A stretch of 64,000 nucleotides of DNA from NCBI GenBank assembly GCA_963784615.1, contig CAWASG010000002.1:434001-498000 (forward strand), read 5' to 3'. Origin of the DNA: UBA11403 sp963784615. Lineage in GTDB: Bacteria; Pseudomonadota; Gammaproteobacteria; Legionellales; Legionellaceae. This document shows positions 34,825 to 42,700 of the stretch, piece after piece. Numbering within the stretch: position 1 is the first letter of the stretch; each line of letters opens with the position of its first letter. The translations under genes were made by a program, and so were the position numbers. The notes beneath the pieces are model-generated. The model was not told where the DNA came from. It did not search any database and saw only the letters and a program-made list of their open reading frames with translations.

Positions 34825-34868
34825 TTTGACAGAGTTGCATGCGTCTCTTTGCATGCAGCTTTGTCAAA
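34825..34868 (+). promoter_or_regulatory. Leader hairpin just upstream of dgt
   Basis: Imperfect stem TTTGACAGAGTTGCATGC / GCATGCAGCTTTGTCAAA ends eight bases before the AAAGGAG of dgt. It could be part of a promoter (TTGACA at 34826) or a 5'-leader stem controlling translation; I see no convincing -10 box, so the leader-stem reading is favoured. Confidence 0.45.
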
Positions 34869-34885
34869 CCACAGAAAGGAGATGA

Positions 34886-36208
34886 ATGATGTGGATGGAA
34901 AGGCGATCAGGTCAAGCTTATCAGCGAGGTGTTCAGGATCATCGTTCTCCTTATGAACGCGATAGAACACGTGTGATTCATTGCCCGGCCTTTCGCCGCT
35001 TGCAACGAAAAACCCAGATTCTTGGGACGGGTGAGGGCGATTTTCACCGTACCCGCCTGACGCATTCACTCGAGGTTGCCTCAATTGGCTCCAGTATCGT
35101 GCGAAATTTAATGGCGAATCTCACCGATGAAGGGCTGAAGGCCTTGTTGCCAACGGACGATCTCATTCAGGTGATTTGTTTATTACATGATATTGGCCAC
35201 CCACCTTTTGGCCATGGTGGAGAAGTGGCTTTGAATTACATGATGCGCCATCATGGTGGGTTTGAGGGTAACGCGCAAACGCTAAGATTACTGACCAAAA
35301 CCGAAGATAGCTATGGTCATTTCGGCTTGGATTTAACCAGACGCTCCTTGCTCGGCATTTTAAAATATCCAGTGAGGTTTTCGAACGTGGTTGCGCCGGA
35401 GAAGTCGGCTGAGTGTGATTTTATCAATAAAACCATTCGCATCAACGATTGGTTGCCTCCCAAAGCGTATTTTGATTGTGATCAGCCTGAAGTTGACTGG
35501 TTATTGTCGCAATTATCTCCTTCAGACACTCAGTTGTTCCAGTCTTTGTCGGTTCAGCCTGATGGGCGCAGTCACGGACGCGCAGCCTATCATTCTCTTG
35601 ATTGCTCTATTATGGATATAGCGGACGATATCGCTTACGGCGTACATGATTTGGAAGATGCTATTCATTTGCGATTAATGACGCGAACGCAACTCGATAC
35701 TCCGGAATTTCGACAGTTGGTTGCAAAAACGTCTTTTAAAAGCGCTGAAAGACTTTTGGATAATTTATTTGACGCCCCTATTCATGCGCGAAAGCAAGTG
35801 GTTGGGGAGATGGTGAATTATTTTATTACGGCAACAACGATCCAGGTAGTGCACGAGGGTTTTGAAGAACAACTATTGCGTTACAATCTGGCGCAGTTGC
35901 CTGAAGCGCGTGATTTATTGGCGTATTTAATGGGAAGTGTGTATCAATTCGTCATTGATTCGCAAGAGTCGCGTACCTTTGAATATGGTGGGCAAACCGT
36001 TGTGCTCCGTCTATTCGAAGCGTTGAGCTCTAATCCGAGTCATTTATTGGATAAGAAAAATCGACAGCAGTTTTTAGAGCAAAAAGATGAAGCAGCAGCA
36101 CATCGAGTGGTGTGTGATTATATTGCCAATATGACGGATGAATATGCGTATCGTATGCATGAACGTTTATTTGGATTTAATACGCGAACGATTTTTGAAA
36201 GATTGTGA
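34886..36208 (+). CDS. dgt: dGTPase-like HD-domain nucleotide triphosphohydrolase
   Basis: Hydrolyses dNTPs to nucleoside and triphosphate. 440 residues. HD motifs are clear: RTRLTHSLEVASIG, CLLHDIGHPPFGHGGE and YHSLDCSIMDIADDIAYGVHDLEDA. The length and N-terminus (YERDRTRVIHCPAFRRLQRKTQI) fit the longer dGTPase-like family rather than E. coli Dgt proper. AAAGGAG precedes tandem ATGs at 34886 and 34889; the second has the better spacing. Its stop codon abuts the CCA end of a convergent tRNA-Glu gene with no gap. Confidence 0.93.
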   Translation: MMWMERRSGQAYQRGVQDHRSPYERDRTRVIHCPAFRRLQRKTQILGTGEGDFHRTRLTHSLEVASIGSSIVRNLMANLTDEGLKALLPTDDLIQVICLLHDIGHPPFGHGGEVALNYMMRHHGGFEGNAQTLRLLTKTEDSYGHFGLDLTRRSLLGILKYPVRFSNVVAPEKSAECDFINKTIRINDWLPPKAYFDCDQPEVDWLLSQLSPSDTQLFQSLSVQPDGRSHGRAAYHSLDCSIMDIADDIAYGVHDLEDAIHLRLMTRTQLDTPEFRQLVAKTSFKSAERLLDNLFDAPIHARKQVVGEMVNYFITATTIQVVHEGFEEQLLRYNLAQLPEARDLLAYLMGSVYQFVIDSQESRTFEYGGQTVVLRLFEALSSNPSHLLDKKNRQQFLEQKDEAAAHRVVCDYIANMTDEYAYRMHERLFGFNTRTIFERL

Positions 36209-36284
36209 TGGCGTCCCCAAGGGGATTCGAACCCCTGTTACCGCCGTGAAAGGGCGATGTCCTAGGCCTCTAGACGATGGGGAC
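36209..36284 (-). tRNA. tRNA-Glu (UUC), copy 1
   Basis: 76 bases on the minus strand including an encoded CCA. Anticodon TTC in CCCTTTCACGG, T-loop GGTTCGAATCC. The first anticodon-stem pair is T27-G43 (wobble), where copy 2 has C27-A43. Confidence 0.97.
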
Positions 36285-36325
36285 CTTGAACTATTTTATT
36301 ACTGAACTGCATGGACAACCAAAAA

Positions 36326-36401
36326 TGGCGTCCCCAAGGGGATTCGAACCCCTGTTATCGCCGTGAAAGGGCGGTGTCCTAGGCCTCTAGACGATGGGGA
36401 C
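36326..36401 (-). tRNA. tRNA-Glu (UUC), copy 2
   Basis: 76 bases on the minus strand with encoded CCA, 41 bases from copy 1. Identical to copy 1 except at the outer pair of the anticodon stem, which is C27-A43 and so mismatched (GACACCGCCC...GGCGATAAC). Confidence 0.97.
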
Positions 36402-36432
36402 TAAAAGTAGACCAAGTCTATTTTACAATCTG

Positions 36433-36508
<76 letters not shown>

Positions 36509-36668
36509 TTGCGAGATTTTAACAGACTGCAAAAAGAGAACGGGATTTTAGGCGATGGGGCGTTAGCTTGTCAAGCAGTTTTTTATTAATAATTACAGTG
36601 GATTTCTTTTCACGAAACTTATACTGTTGAGCTTTCTTCAAATTCTTCAATTATTTTCAGGATGTCAG

Positions 36669-37313
36669 ATGAATATCAAAGCAGTGCTTATTATGACCGG
36701 ATGCGCTTTATCATTAGGTGCTGTTGCAGGCACAATGGGGCCTGTTATCGTCGAAGATTTTCATCCTTGGTTGGCAACTGCCAGTTTAGGCTACACGGAT
36801 TACCAACATATGCATCATAATGATGGTCAAACGGCATTGGGTCGATTTGCCATCGGTAGAACGCTGTTCTTAAACGACAGCACAACGTTTGGTGTGGAGA
36901 TGGGCGTGCAAAATGGGGGTACTATGCGTATGAATATCCCGCAATCCACGTTGGATGAGTTAGGTGGTTTACCTCTCCAATCAACAATGAAGCCTATGCT
37001 AGATTTATTGGCGACAGTAAAAACGACTGCATTAGGCACAAGCCCATTCTTTATTGATCTCAAAGGCGGTATTGCCTACAGACGCTGGCAATTTGATGAT
37101 AGAAGCTCCATTAAGGATCTGTCCAACATTGCTGGAGAAATTCAAGCGGGCATGGGTTTTCCTGTGAGTCATTCAGCGACCTTAAGCTTGTTATATCAAG
37201 GTGTTTATGGCGGAAATCCTAGCTTTCGCCTGACTGCGGAGTGCCCCGAAGGTTATGTTAGTACGATTCCAATTCAGCACGGCGTATTGCTCAGTTTATC
37301 ATTAACCGTTTGA
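36669..37313 (+). CDS. GTMGP-type outer membrane beta-barrel protein
   Basis: 214 residues from ATG 36669, preceded by AGGA; the start at 36627 is rejected because the signal peptide (MNIKAVLIMTGCALSLGAVA) begins here. The mature N-terminus GTMGPVIVEDFHPWLATASLGYTDYQ is typical of a family of small barrel proteins common in Legionella, Coxiella and relatives. It ends in VLLSLSLTV. Barrel-like alternation runs throughout (TFGVEMGVQNGG, PFFIDLKGGIAYR). Followed after 16 bases by the collagen-like gene, so the pair are probably one transcript. Confidence 0.78.
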   Translation: MNIKAVLIMTGCALSLGAVAGTMGPVIVEDFHPWLATASLGYTDYQHMHHNDGQTALGRFAIGRTLFLNDSTTFGVEMGVQNGGTMRMNIPQSTLDELGGLPLQSTMKPMLDLLATVKTTALGTSPFFIDLKGGIAYRRWQFDDRSSIKDLSNIAGEIQAGMGFPVSHSATLSLLYQGVYGGNPSFRLTAECPEGYVSTIPIQHGVLLSLSLTV

Positions 37314-37329
37314 TTGCTAAAGGAAGATC

Positions 37330-38124
37330 ATGAATAAACAGATAGGGTTCATTATATTTGCTTTGATTTCTTTGTTAGGGGCAAGGGCGAATGCTCAGTC
37401 AGCCTGTCAACACCCACCCTGTAATAACCCTGCCTCAGTCGAGTATGTTCATAAATATGTTCAGTCACAGATTGCTACTATTCCTGTTGGCCCAGCCAGG
37501 CCACAAGGTGCAACGGGCCCAGCAGGACCACAAGGACCACAAGGACCTATAGGTGCTACAGGTACTAACGGCACTAACGGTACTAACGGTGCAGTAGGGC
37601 CACAAGGCCCACAAGGCCCACAAGGACTGACAGGTGATACAGGTCCAGCAGGTCCAACAGGTGTTGTGGGTTATGCAGAATACATACAGACTACTCAATT
37701 ACCCAGCAATGATTCAGTCCCTCCCGGAACAGCCTTCAGCTTCAATACACCGGTCTGGAATTCCATTCCTCTGGATATTACAGCTTTGCAAGCGACGAAT
37801 GTTGGTACTGTCTTCAGACTCGAAATTGGTACATACGTAATAGATTATGAAATGAGCTTAGAAGGCGCAGGAGCTATCGCCCTTTATACAGGAGCAAGCG
37901 TATTAGATATCTCAGCCGTGGCGGCAAGAGATGATGACACTATTGCAGGATCTACGGGTGGGACCACATGGATTCATGGACGAAGTATTCAAGTAGTGAC
38001 CGCATTGAATGCACCTCTTTTCATTGAAGTTTCCTGTGCTGTTGGAGGTTGTACTGTTCCAATTGCCGGTGGTAATGCTGCAGGTTCTTACATGACCAGA
38101 ATCACCATTTTGAAAATAGCATAG
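37330..38124 (+). CDS. Exported collagen-like protein with a C-terminal jelly-roll domain
   Basis: 264 residues. A signal peptide (MNKQIGFIIFALISLLGARANA) leads to a short helical stalk (EYVHKYVQSQIATIP) and then about 19 Gly-X-Y triplets (about residues 57-113: GPAGPQGPQGPIG, GTNGTNGTNG, GPQGPQGPQGLTG). The last 145 residues are beta-rich and resemble the C1q/TNF-like head of BclA-type collagen-like proteins. Such proteins trimerise and act at the surface as adhesins (for example Lcl of Legionella). The 10-bp hairpin at 38138 ends the unit. Confidence 0.85.
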   Translation: MNKQIGFIIFALISLLGARANAQSACQHPPCNNPASVEYVHKYVQSQIATIPVGPARPQGATGPAGPQGPQGPIGATGTNGTNGTNGAVGPQGPQGPQGLTGDTGPAGPTGVVGYAEYIQTTQLPSNDSVPPGTAFSFNTPVWNSIPLDITALQATNVGTVFRLEIGTYVIDYEMSLEGAGAIALYTGASVLDISAVAARDDDTIAGSTGGTTWIHGRSIQVVTALNAPLFIEVSCAVGGCTVPIAGGNAAGSYMTRITILKIA

Positions 38125-38137
38125 AGCGATACAAAAG

Positions 38138-38171
38138 ACTTGGTGATGTAAAATTATCTATATCACCAAGT
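38138..38171 (+). terminator. Possible terminator after the collagen-like gene
   Basis: Arms ACTTGGTGAT and complement around a 14-base loop, 14 bases after the stop codon. No long T-tract follows, so termination is uncertain. Confidence 0.45.
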
Positions 38172-38207
38172 GGCTTTGTTGCGTAGACCATTAATTGCGC
38201 ATAGTGA

Positions 38208-38684
38208 GGCAAATCATTTGGCTATGTCGGGTTTCTATTGGATCTGGAAGTCAATCCCAGTAGCAATCATATAGAGTTATCCGCATATGCTTATATTTAC
38301 AATCTGGGTTCTCCTCAACCGGTTGCTCTAGAAGCAGATATAACATTTGACACCAATGGGCCTCTTCTTGGGATTACGCATGTTGCAAATACTTCAGACA
38401 TTATACTTACCCAAACTGGTACCTATGCTGTTTGGTTTAATGAGGCGGGCTTTCAGGAGAGTCAATTTGCTCTCTTTTTAAATGGGGCTGCCATTGCAGG
38501 TGGTATATATGGATCAGGGGCCGGTACTCAAGCTAATCCAGGAATGACAATCTTCACTGCAGTAGCAAACGATGTCTTAACTGTACGCAATCACACAAGT
38601 GCCGCTGCGGTTACACTTCAAACGCTTGCCGGAGGAACACAGACAAATGCCAATGCATCAATATTGATCCAAAAGATAGCATAA
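38208..38684 (+). pseudogene. 5'-truncated jelly-roll (C1q/BclA-like) remnant of a second collagen-like gene
   Basis: The open frame from 38208 to 38684 encodes a beta-rich domain of about 150 residues (ELSAYAYIYNLGS, GTYAVWFNEAGFQESQFALFLNG, DVLTVRNHTSAAAVTL, ASILIQKIA). It has the strand pattern of a C1q/BclA head and ends like the neighbour (TRITILKIA). There is no signal peptide and no Gly-X-Y region; the only available start is a TTG at 38238 without a ribosome site. Just upstream, GGCTTTGTTGCGTAGACC (38172-38189) resembles an end of an IS5/IS903-type element. I read this as a gene whose 5' part was lost in an insertion-deletion event; a short expressed protein cannot be excluded. Confidence 0.6.
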
Positions 38685-38719
38685 CGCCATTTTCAACTTG
38701 TTAGATCGAGTCGGAAGGG

Positions 38720-38889
38720 CAGGGCAAACGCGTCTTATGTTTGAAATTAAGTCGAATCGACCGATCCGCGCGCGGAAGCCAAGCGTTCACCGCAGTAACG
38801 CATGCAACCATTTTGTTGTTTAACGAGAAGATACGTGCAACTTGTTAGTTCCGTGAACGCTTGCTGATGCGCGCGGCTCGGTTAAAACG
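38720..38889. mobile_element. Degraded copy of the CAGGGCAAACGC inverted-repeat element
   Basis: The left end CAGGGCAAACGCGTCT matches the element at 7818 (one base different). Inner landmarks GACCGATCCGCGCGC, AAGCGTTC, GTGAACGCTTGC and CGCGCGGCTCGG are in the same order. The right terminal repeat is missing. It lies in the gap between the jelly-roll remnant and mltB. Confidence 0.7.
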
Positions 38890-38962
38890 TGAATCACGTT
38901 GCAAAAAATGACAAATCAGGCGATGATCACAGAACTTTTTTAATGTCTTGTTGGTGATGATT

Positions 38963-39991
38963 ATGTTGTTCAAACGTCTTTTTTCTGTTTTATGTCTATT
39001 GGGTTTATGGTCAGGCGCTTCTGCGGAGAATGCGCTGTTGCTTCATAAGGATGTGAAACAGTTTATTAATCAAATGGTCACGCACGATAAATTTAGTCGC
39101 GCTGAGCTGGTTTCTGCACTGACCGCGGCGCAATTTCAGCCGCAGATTATTGAGTCCATGGAAAAGCCTTACGAAAAGAAAACCTGGGATGTGTACAAAA
39201 CGCTATTTTTGACACCTCAACGTGTACAAGCAGGTGTTGAATTTTGGCAAGCGAATGCGGAAACGTTAGCGCGTGCGCAAAAGGAGTACGGCGTGCCTGC
39301 AGAAGTGATTGTGGCGATTCTTGGGGTGGAAACGCAATATGGAAAACGTCAGGGCGAATATCGTGTGTTGGATGCTCTGACCACGCTTGCGTTCCATTAT
39401 CCCAAACGCGCAGATTATTTCACCCGAGAATTACGTGAGTATTTCTTATTGTGTCGCGAACATCATGTTTCTCCTACGCAGTACATTGGTTCTTATGCAG
39501 GCGCAATTGGTCAGCCGCAGTTCATGCCGAGCAGCTATCGCACGTTTGCGGTGGATTATGCAGGGCATGGTCGTCGTGATTTAGTGAGTAATAACCAAGA
39601 CGTTATTGGCAGTGTTGCCAATTATTTTCATCAACATGGTTGGTCCAATAATGAGAGCGTGGTGCAACCTGTGCAGTTGGCAGGGGTTAAGCCTGAGCAA
39701 TTGGCTGTTAATAGCAAACATGCGGACTATACATATGGCCAGCTAATTTCCTCTGGTGTTATTCCACTGTCTGGGATGTCACGTCATCCAAGTCAAGCCG
39801 GTTTGATTGAACTGATTACCGATAAAGGCAATGAATATTGGCTGGCCTATCCTAATTTTTATGTGATTACGCGTTATAACTCCAGCCCTCAATATGCTTT
39901 GGCAGTTTATTTGCTGGCGCAACAGCTGCGCGAGCAACGTGCGCTGGCTATGATGAAACACGCGCATGCGCATACGCATGCTTATGGATAA
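38963..39991 (+). CDS. mltB: Lytic murein transglycosylase B
   Basis: 342 residues from ATG 38963. Signal peptide MLFKRLFSVLCLLGLWSGASA has no lipobox, so the protein is likely soluble periplasmic rather than a lipoprotein. The catalytic glutamate lies in IVAILGVETQYGKRQGEYRVLDALTTLA, and the GAIGQPQFMPSSYRTFAVDYAG motif is typical of MltB. A His-rich tail (MMKHAHAHTHAYG) is unusual. ATG codons at 38957 and a TTG at 38948 are alternative starts. It cleaves peptidoglycan strands to 1,6-anhydro products. Confidence 0.92.
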   Translation: MLFKRLFSVLCLLGLWSGASAENALLLHKDVKQFINQMVTHDKFSRAELVSALTAAQFQPQIIESMEKPYEKKTWDVYKTLFLTPQRVQAGVEFWQANAETLARAQKEYGVPAEVIVAILGVETQYGKRQGEYRVLDALTTLAFHYPKRADYFTRELREYFLLCREHHVSPTQYIGSYAGAIGQPQFMPSSYRTFAVDYAGHGRRDLVSNNQDVIGSVANYFHQHGWSNNESVVQPVQLAGVKPEQLAVNSKHADYTYGQLISSGVIPLSGMSRHPSQAGLIELITDKGNEYWLAYPNFYVITRYNSSPQYALAVYLLAQQLREQRALAMMKHAHAHTHAYG

Positions 39992-40040
39992 TTGGATATT
40001 GTTCGAAGGTTGGTGTGTCGGTTGGTTCGTCGGTTCGTGC

Positions 40041-40160
40041 GTAGGTTGGGTTGAGCGAGAGCGAAGTCCAACTTCCCAAAATGGATGGTTGTGTTGGGCT
40101 TCGCTCTCGCTCAACCCAACCTACGCCCCAACCTACGCCCCAACCGACGCCCAACCTACG
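40041..40160. repeat. GTAGGTTGGG-family palindrome with amplified right tip
   Basis: Full palindrome 40041-40124, then CCAACCTACGCC-like arm tips repeated three to four times to 40160. Left of it, GGTTGGTGTGTCGGTTGGTTCGT also looks like degenerate arm tips. The array ends 17 bases before the gspL start and so lies in its leader. Confidence 0.88.
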
Positions 40161-40177
40161 TTAAGAGGGTTTAAACC

Positions 40178-41332
40178 GTGGCCTTGACCTTTTTGTTTGC
40201 AGAACACCTGGATGAAACCGGCTGCATGTGCGTGCGATTGGAAACAGACGCCACCGTCAGTGCGGCGCTTGCTCATCGCACGTATGATGACATTAAGGCA
40301 TTGCAAGCGGATTCTCAGACGATTATTGTGGTGCCAGCTTCTCTGTGTGGCATGCATCAGGTTGATCTTCCCTGGCTCAGCGACAGCAAGGCGCGGGCGG
40401 CTATTCCGTATGCCCTTGAAGAACAATTAGCGCAAAAGCTACCGTCACTGCATTTTGCATTTGATCGCGAACATCATCAACATAATCGATATTTGGTTGC
40501 CGTTATCGATAAAGTATGGCTAGCTGATTTGATGGCGCGACTGGACGATGCCGGAATTGATTTTCACGAGATAACCGTTGACTGGTTTGCACTCCTCCCG
40601 GGTGAAATTTGTGTGACGCCAACTACGGTATTAATGGATATCGAGCGTTATCAGGGCGCCTTGTCGTTTGATGTGGCTCGCACATACTTAAATACCTTAG
40701 CAGACGCCGCGCCGGTATTGACCTTCACTGATAGCTCTCCCGATATCAGTCCTGCAACCACCGCTCCGGTAGATAGTCCTTTTCTGTTGTGGGTGGCACA
40801 GCGTTTGCAGCAAACGGCGCGTATGAATTTGTGTCAAGGTGAGTTGCGACGCGGACGTCAAAATGAGGGATTCAGTCGGCGGTGGGTATTCATCTGCGCG
40901 ATCCTTGCAGGTGCCTGGCTTTTGACGGTGTTAAGTGTCAACATCATTAATTTAGTACGACTCAATCATCAAAATCGCCAGCTTGATCAAGACATTGCTG
41001 TGGTGTATCGACAATTTTTTCCAGACGCTCAGCAGATCATCAGCCCTAAGTTTCGTATCAGTCAGTTATTAAGCACTGGGCGTTCGACGCAAGGTACGAC
41101 TGCGTTGTGGTTGTTACTGGATAAATTGGATAAAGCAATTAGCGTCAGTGAGACGAGCGTCGATGGCTTAACGTATAGAAATAAAACGCTATCCGTTGCG
41201 CTGAAAGGTCGGGATTTTAAAGTCCTTGAAAGCTTGGGTGAGCGATTGAAGCAGTCGAATGTGAAGGTTACCCAAACGCAGGCAACGTCGCATGAGAACG
41301 ACGTCACGGCGTTGATGGAGTTGCGGTTATGA
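40178..41332 (+). CDS. gspL: Type II secretion system protein L
   Basis: Inner-membrane component that anchors the GspE ATPase to the type II secretion machine. 384 residues from GTG 40178 with AAGAGG upstream. The cytoplasmic actin-like part contains VDLPWLSDSKARAAIPYALEEQLA, diagnostic of GspL. One transmembrane helix lies near residues 232-256 (WVFICAILAGAWLLTVLSV), followed by a periplasmic ferredoxin-like domain. gspM overlaps by four bases. The other gsp genes are absent from the window; split T2SS loci are known in Legionella. Confidence 0.92.
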   Translation: MALTFLFAEHLDETGCMCVRLETDATVSAALAHRTYDDIKALQADSQTIIVVPASLCGMHQVDLPWLSDSKARAAIPYALEEQLAQKLPSLHFAFDREHHQHNRYLVAVIDKVWLADLMARLDDAGIDFHEITVDWFALLPGEICVTPTTVLMDIERYQGALSFDVARTYLNTLADAAPVLTFTDSSPDISPATTAPVDSPFLLWVAQRLQQTARMNLCQGELRRGRQNEGFSRRWVFICAILAGAWLLTVLSVNIINLVRLNHQNRQLDQDIAVVYRQFFPDAQQIISPKFRISQLLSTGRSTQGTTALWLLLDKLDKAISVSETSVDGLTYRNKTLSVALKGRDFKVLESLGERLKQSNVKVTQTQATSHENDVTALMELRL

Positions 41333-41826
41333 GCGATTATTTCAATATGGAAACCATAAAAGCTTACTGGTTTAATTTAAGCGAGCGGGATCGACTGGTC
41401 TTGAGTATAGGTAGTATTGTTGTTGTGATGTACTTGTTTTATCTGTTGATTTACGCGCCGTTGACGGGAGCTGTTGAGACGCAATCCAAGGTGTGGATTG
41501 AAAAACAAGAAACATTGGCTTGGATGAAGCGTCAGACTAGAGTCAAGCCGCAGTCAAAACAGGCCGATCGTAATCTGTTGTCGTTGTTTTCAACTCAGTT
41601 AAAACAGACGTCATTTTCGCAATTCCCCTACCAATTACAACAGTCAGGCCCTGATCATGTGCAACTCTCGTTTGATAATGTCCCTTACGTTGAGTTTTTG
41701 GCGTGGCTGCGAAAATTGAATCAACAGTATACGATGAGTATCTCTGAATTAACGGTGGTCCGGACCCCAATGTCTGGTGTTGTGAAGATGAATGTTGTGG
41801 CAGAAAAGAAGGAGACAGGTGAATGA
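41329..41826 (+). CDS. gspM: Type II secretion system protein M
   Basis: 165 residues. A short cytoplasmic N-terminus with LSERDRLVLSIGSIVVVMYLFYLLIYAPL gives the single transmembrane helix; the periplasmic part is the ferredoxin-like GspM domain. ATGA overlaps join it to gspL upstream and coaX downstream, so the three are co-translated. Confidence 0.92.
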   Translation: MSDYFNMETIKAYWFNLSERDRLVLSIGSIVVVMYLFYLLIYAPLTGAVETQSKVWIEKQETLAWMKRQTRVKPQSKQADRNLLSLFSTQLKQTSFSQFPYQLQQSGPDHVQLSFDNVPYVEFLAWLRKLNQQYTMSISELTVVRTPMSGVVKMNVVAEKKETGE

Positions 41827-42596
41827 TGCTGTGTATTGACGTGGGAAATTCCCATATTTACGGGGGTGTCTTTTCAAATGGAGAGATTATTTCACGTTTT
41901 CGTTTGACCTCGAAAGTCAGCACATCGGATGAGTACGGTGTGTTTTTAAAACATGTGTTGCGCGAAAGCCAATGTCCCGTAGAAGACATTCGTCACATTG
42001 CGATTTGTTCGGTCGTTCCTCAATTGGATTACTCCTTGCGGGCGGCTTGTATTAAGTATTTCTCAATAGATCCGTTTTTTTTACAGGCCGGTGTTAAAAC
42101 TGGATTAAATATTAAATATCGCAATCCGTCCGAGGTTGGCGCGGATCGTATCGCAAATGCCATTGCGGCAACGCACCAGTACTCGAATACCAATTTGATT
42201 ATTATTGATTTTGGGACGGCAACGACTTTTTGTGTGGTCTCGGCAGCGAAAGTTTATTTGGGTGGCGTAATCTTACCCGGTATTCGATTATCGGTAGATG
42301 CATTGGGGCAAAAGACAGCTAAACTTCCACAAGTAGAAATCATTAAAGCTGAGCAAACCATCGGTCGCTCAACCATTGAAAGCATCCAGTCAGGCGTATT
42401 TTACGGCGCAGTTGGCGCTTGTTCTGAGTTGATTCGCCGTATCAAAGCTGAAGCCTTTGCAGGCCAAGACGTTCACATTCTCGCCACAGGCGGTTTTGCA
42501 CCGCTGTTTGAAAAACAAGGCATTTACGATGAAATCCTCCCTGATCTCGTTCTAGACGGCCTGCGTATTGCACATGAGATGAATGTCACGCATTAA
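41823..42596 (+). CDS. coaX: Type III pantothenate kinase
   Basis: First step of coenzyme A synthesis, phosphorylating pantothenate. 257 residues. Motifs MLCIDVGNSHIYGGVF, EVGADRIANAIAA and LIIIDFGTATTFCVV are the PHOSPHATE, Asp and ADENOSINE motifs of the CoaX family. Overlaps gspM by four bases. Followed immediately by a strong hairpin. Confidence 0.95.
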   Translation: MMLCIDVGNSHIYGGVFSNGEIISRFRLTSKVSTSDEYGVFLKHVLRESQCPVEDIRHIAICSVVPQLDYSLRAACIKYFSIDPFFLQAGVKTGLNIKYRNPSEVGADRIANAIAATHQYSNTNLIIIDFGTATTFCVVSAAKVYLGGVILPGIRLSVDALGQKTAKLPQVEIIKAEQTIGRSTIESIQSGVFYGAVGACSELIRRIKAEAFAGQDVHILATGGFAPLFEKQGIYDEILPDLVLDGLRIAHEMNVTH

Positions 42597-42597
42597 A

Positions 42598-42652
42598 AAA
42601 CGCTAACGCTATTTGCGTTTTATGCTAAAAAACGCAAATAGCGTTAGCGTTT
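42598..42652 (+). terminator. Strong hairpin terminator after coaX
   Basis: Arms of about 22 bp built on AACGCTAACGCTATTTGCGTTT and its complement, loop of about eight bases, and A-rich/T-rich sides. It begins two bases after the coaX stop and would work in either direction. Confidence 0.8.
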
Positions 42653-42700
42653 CTCGAAAAATATGTCTATGCTTTAATTATTATTAGTTCATGGATTTCG

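Noticed and set aside
37486..37672. Gly-X-Y DNA repeats as a minisatellite of its own
   Set aside because: The repetition is explained by the collagen-like coding sequence, in frame and without length steps outside multiples of nine.
38172..38189. Full insertion sequence at the jelly-roll remnant
   Set aside because: Only one IS-like end is visible, without a second inverted end or transposase; kept as a possible scar only.
40133..40426. 97-residue minus-strand frame opposite gspL
   Set aside because: Antisense to a clear gspL coding region and partly translated from repeat tips.
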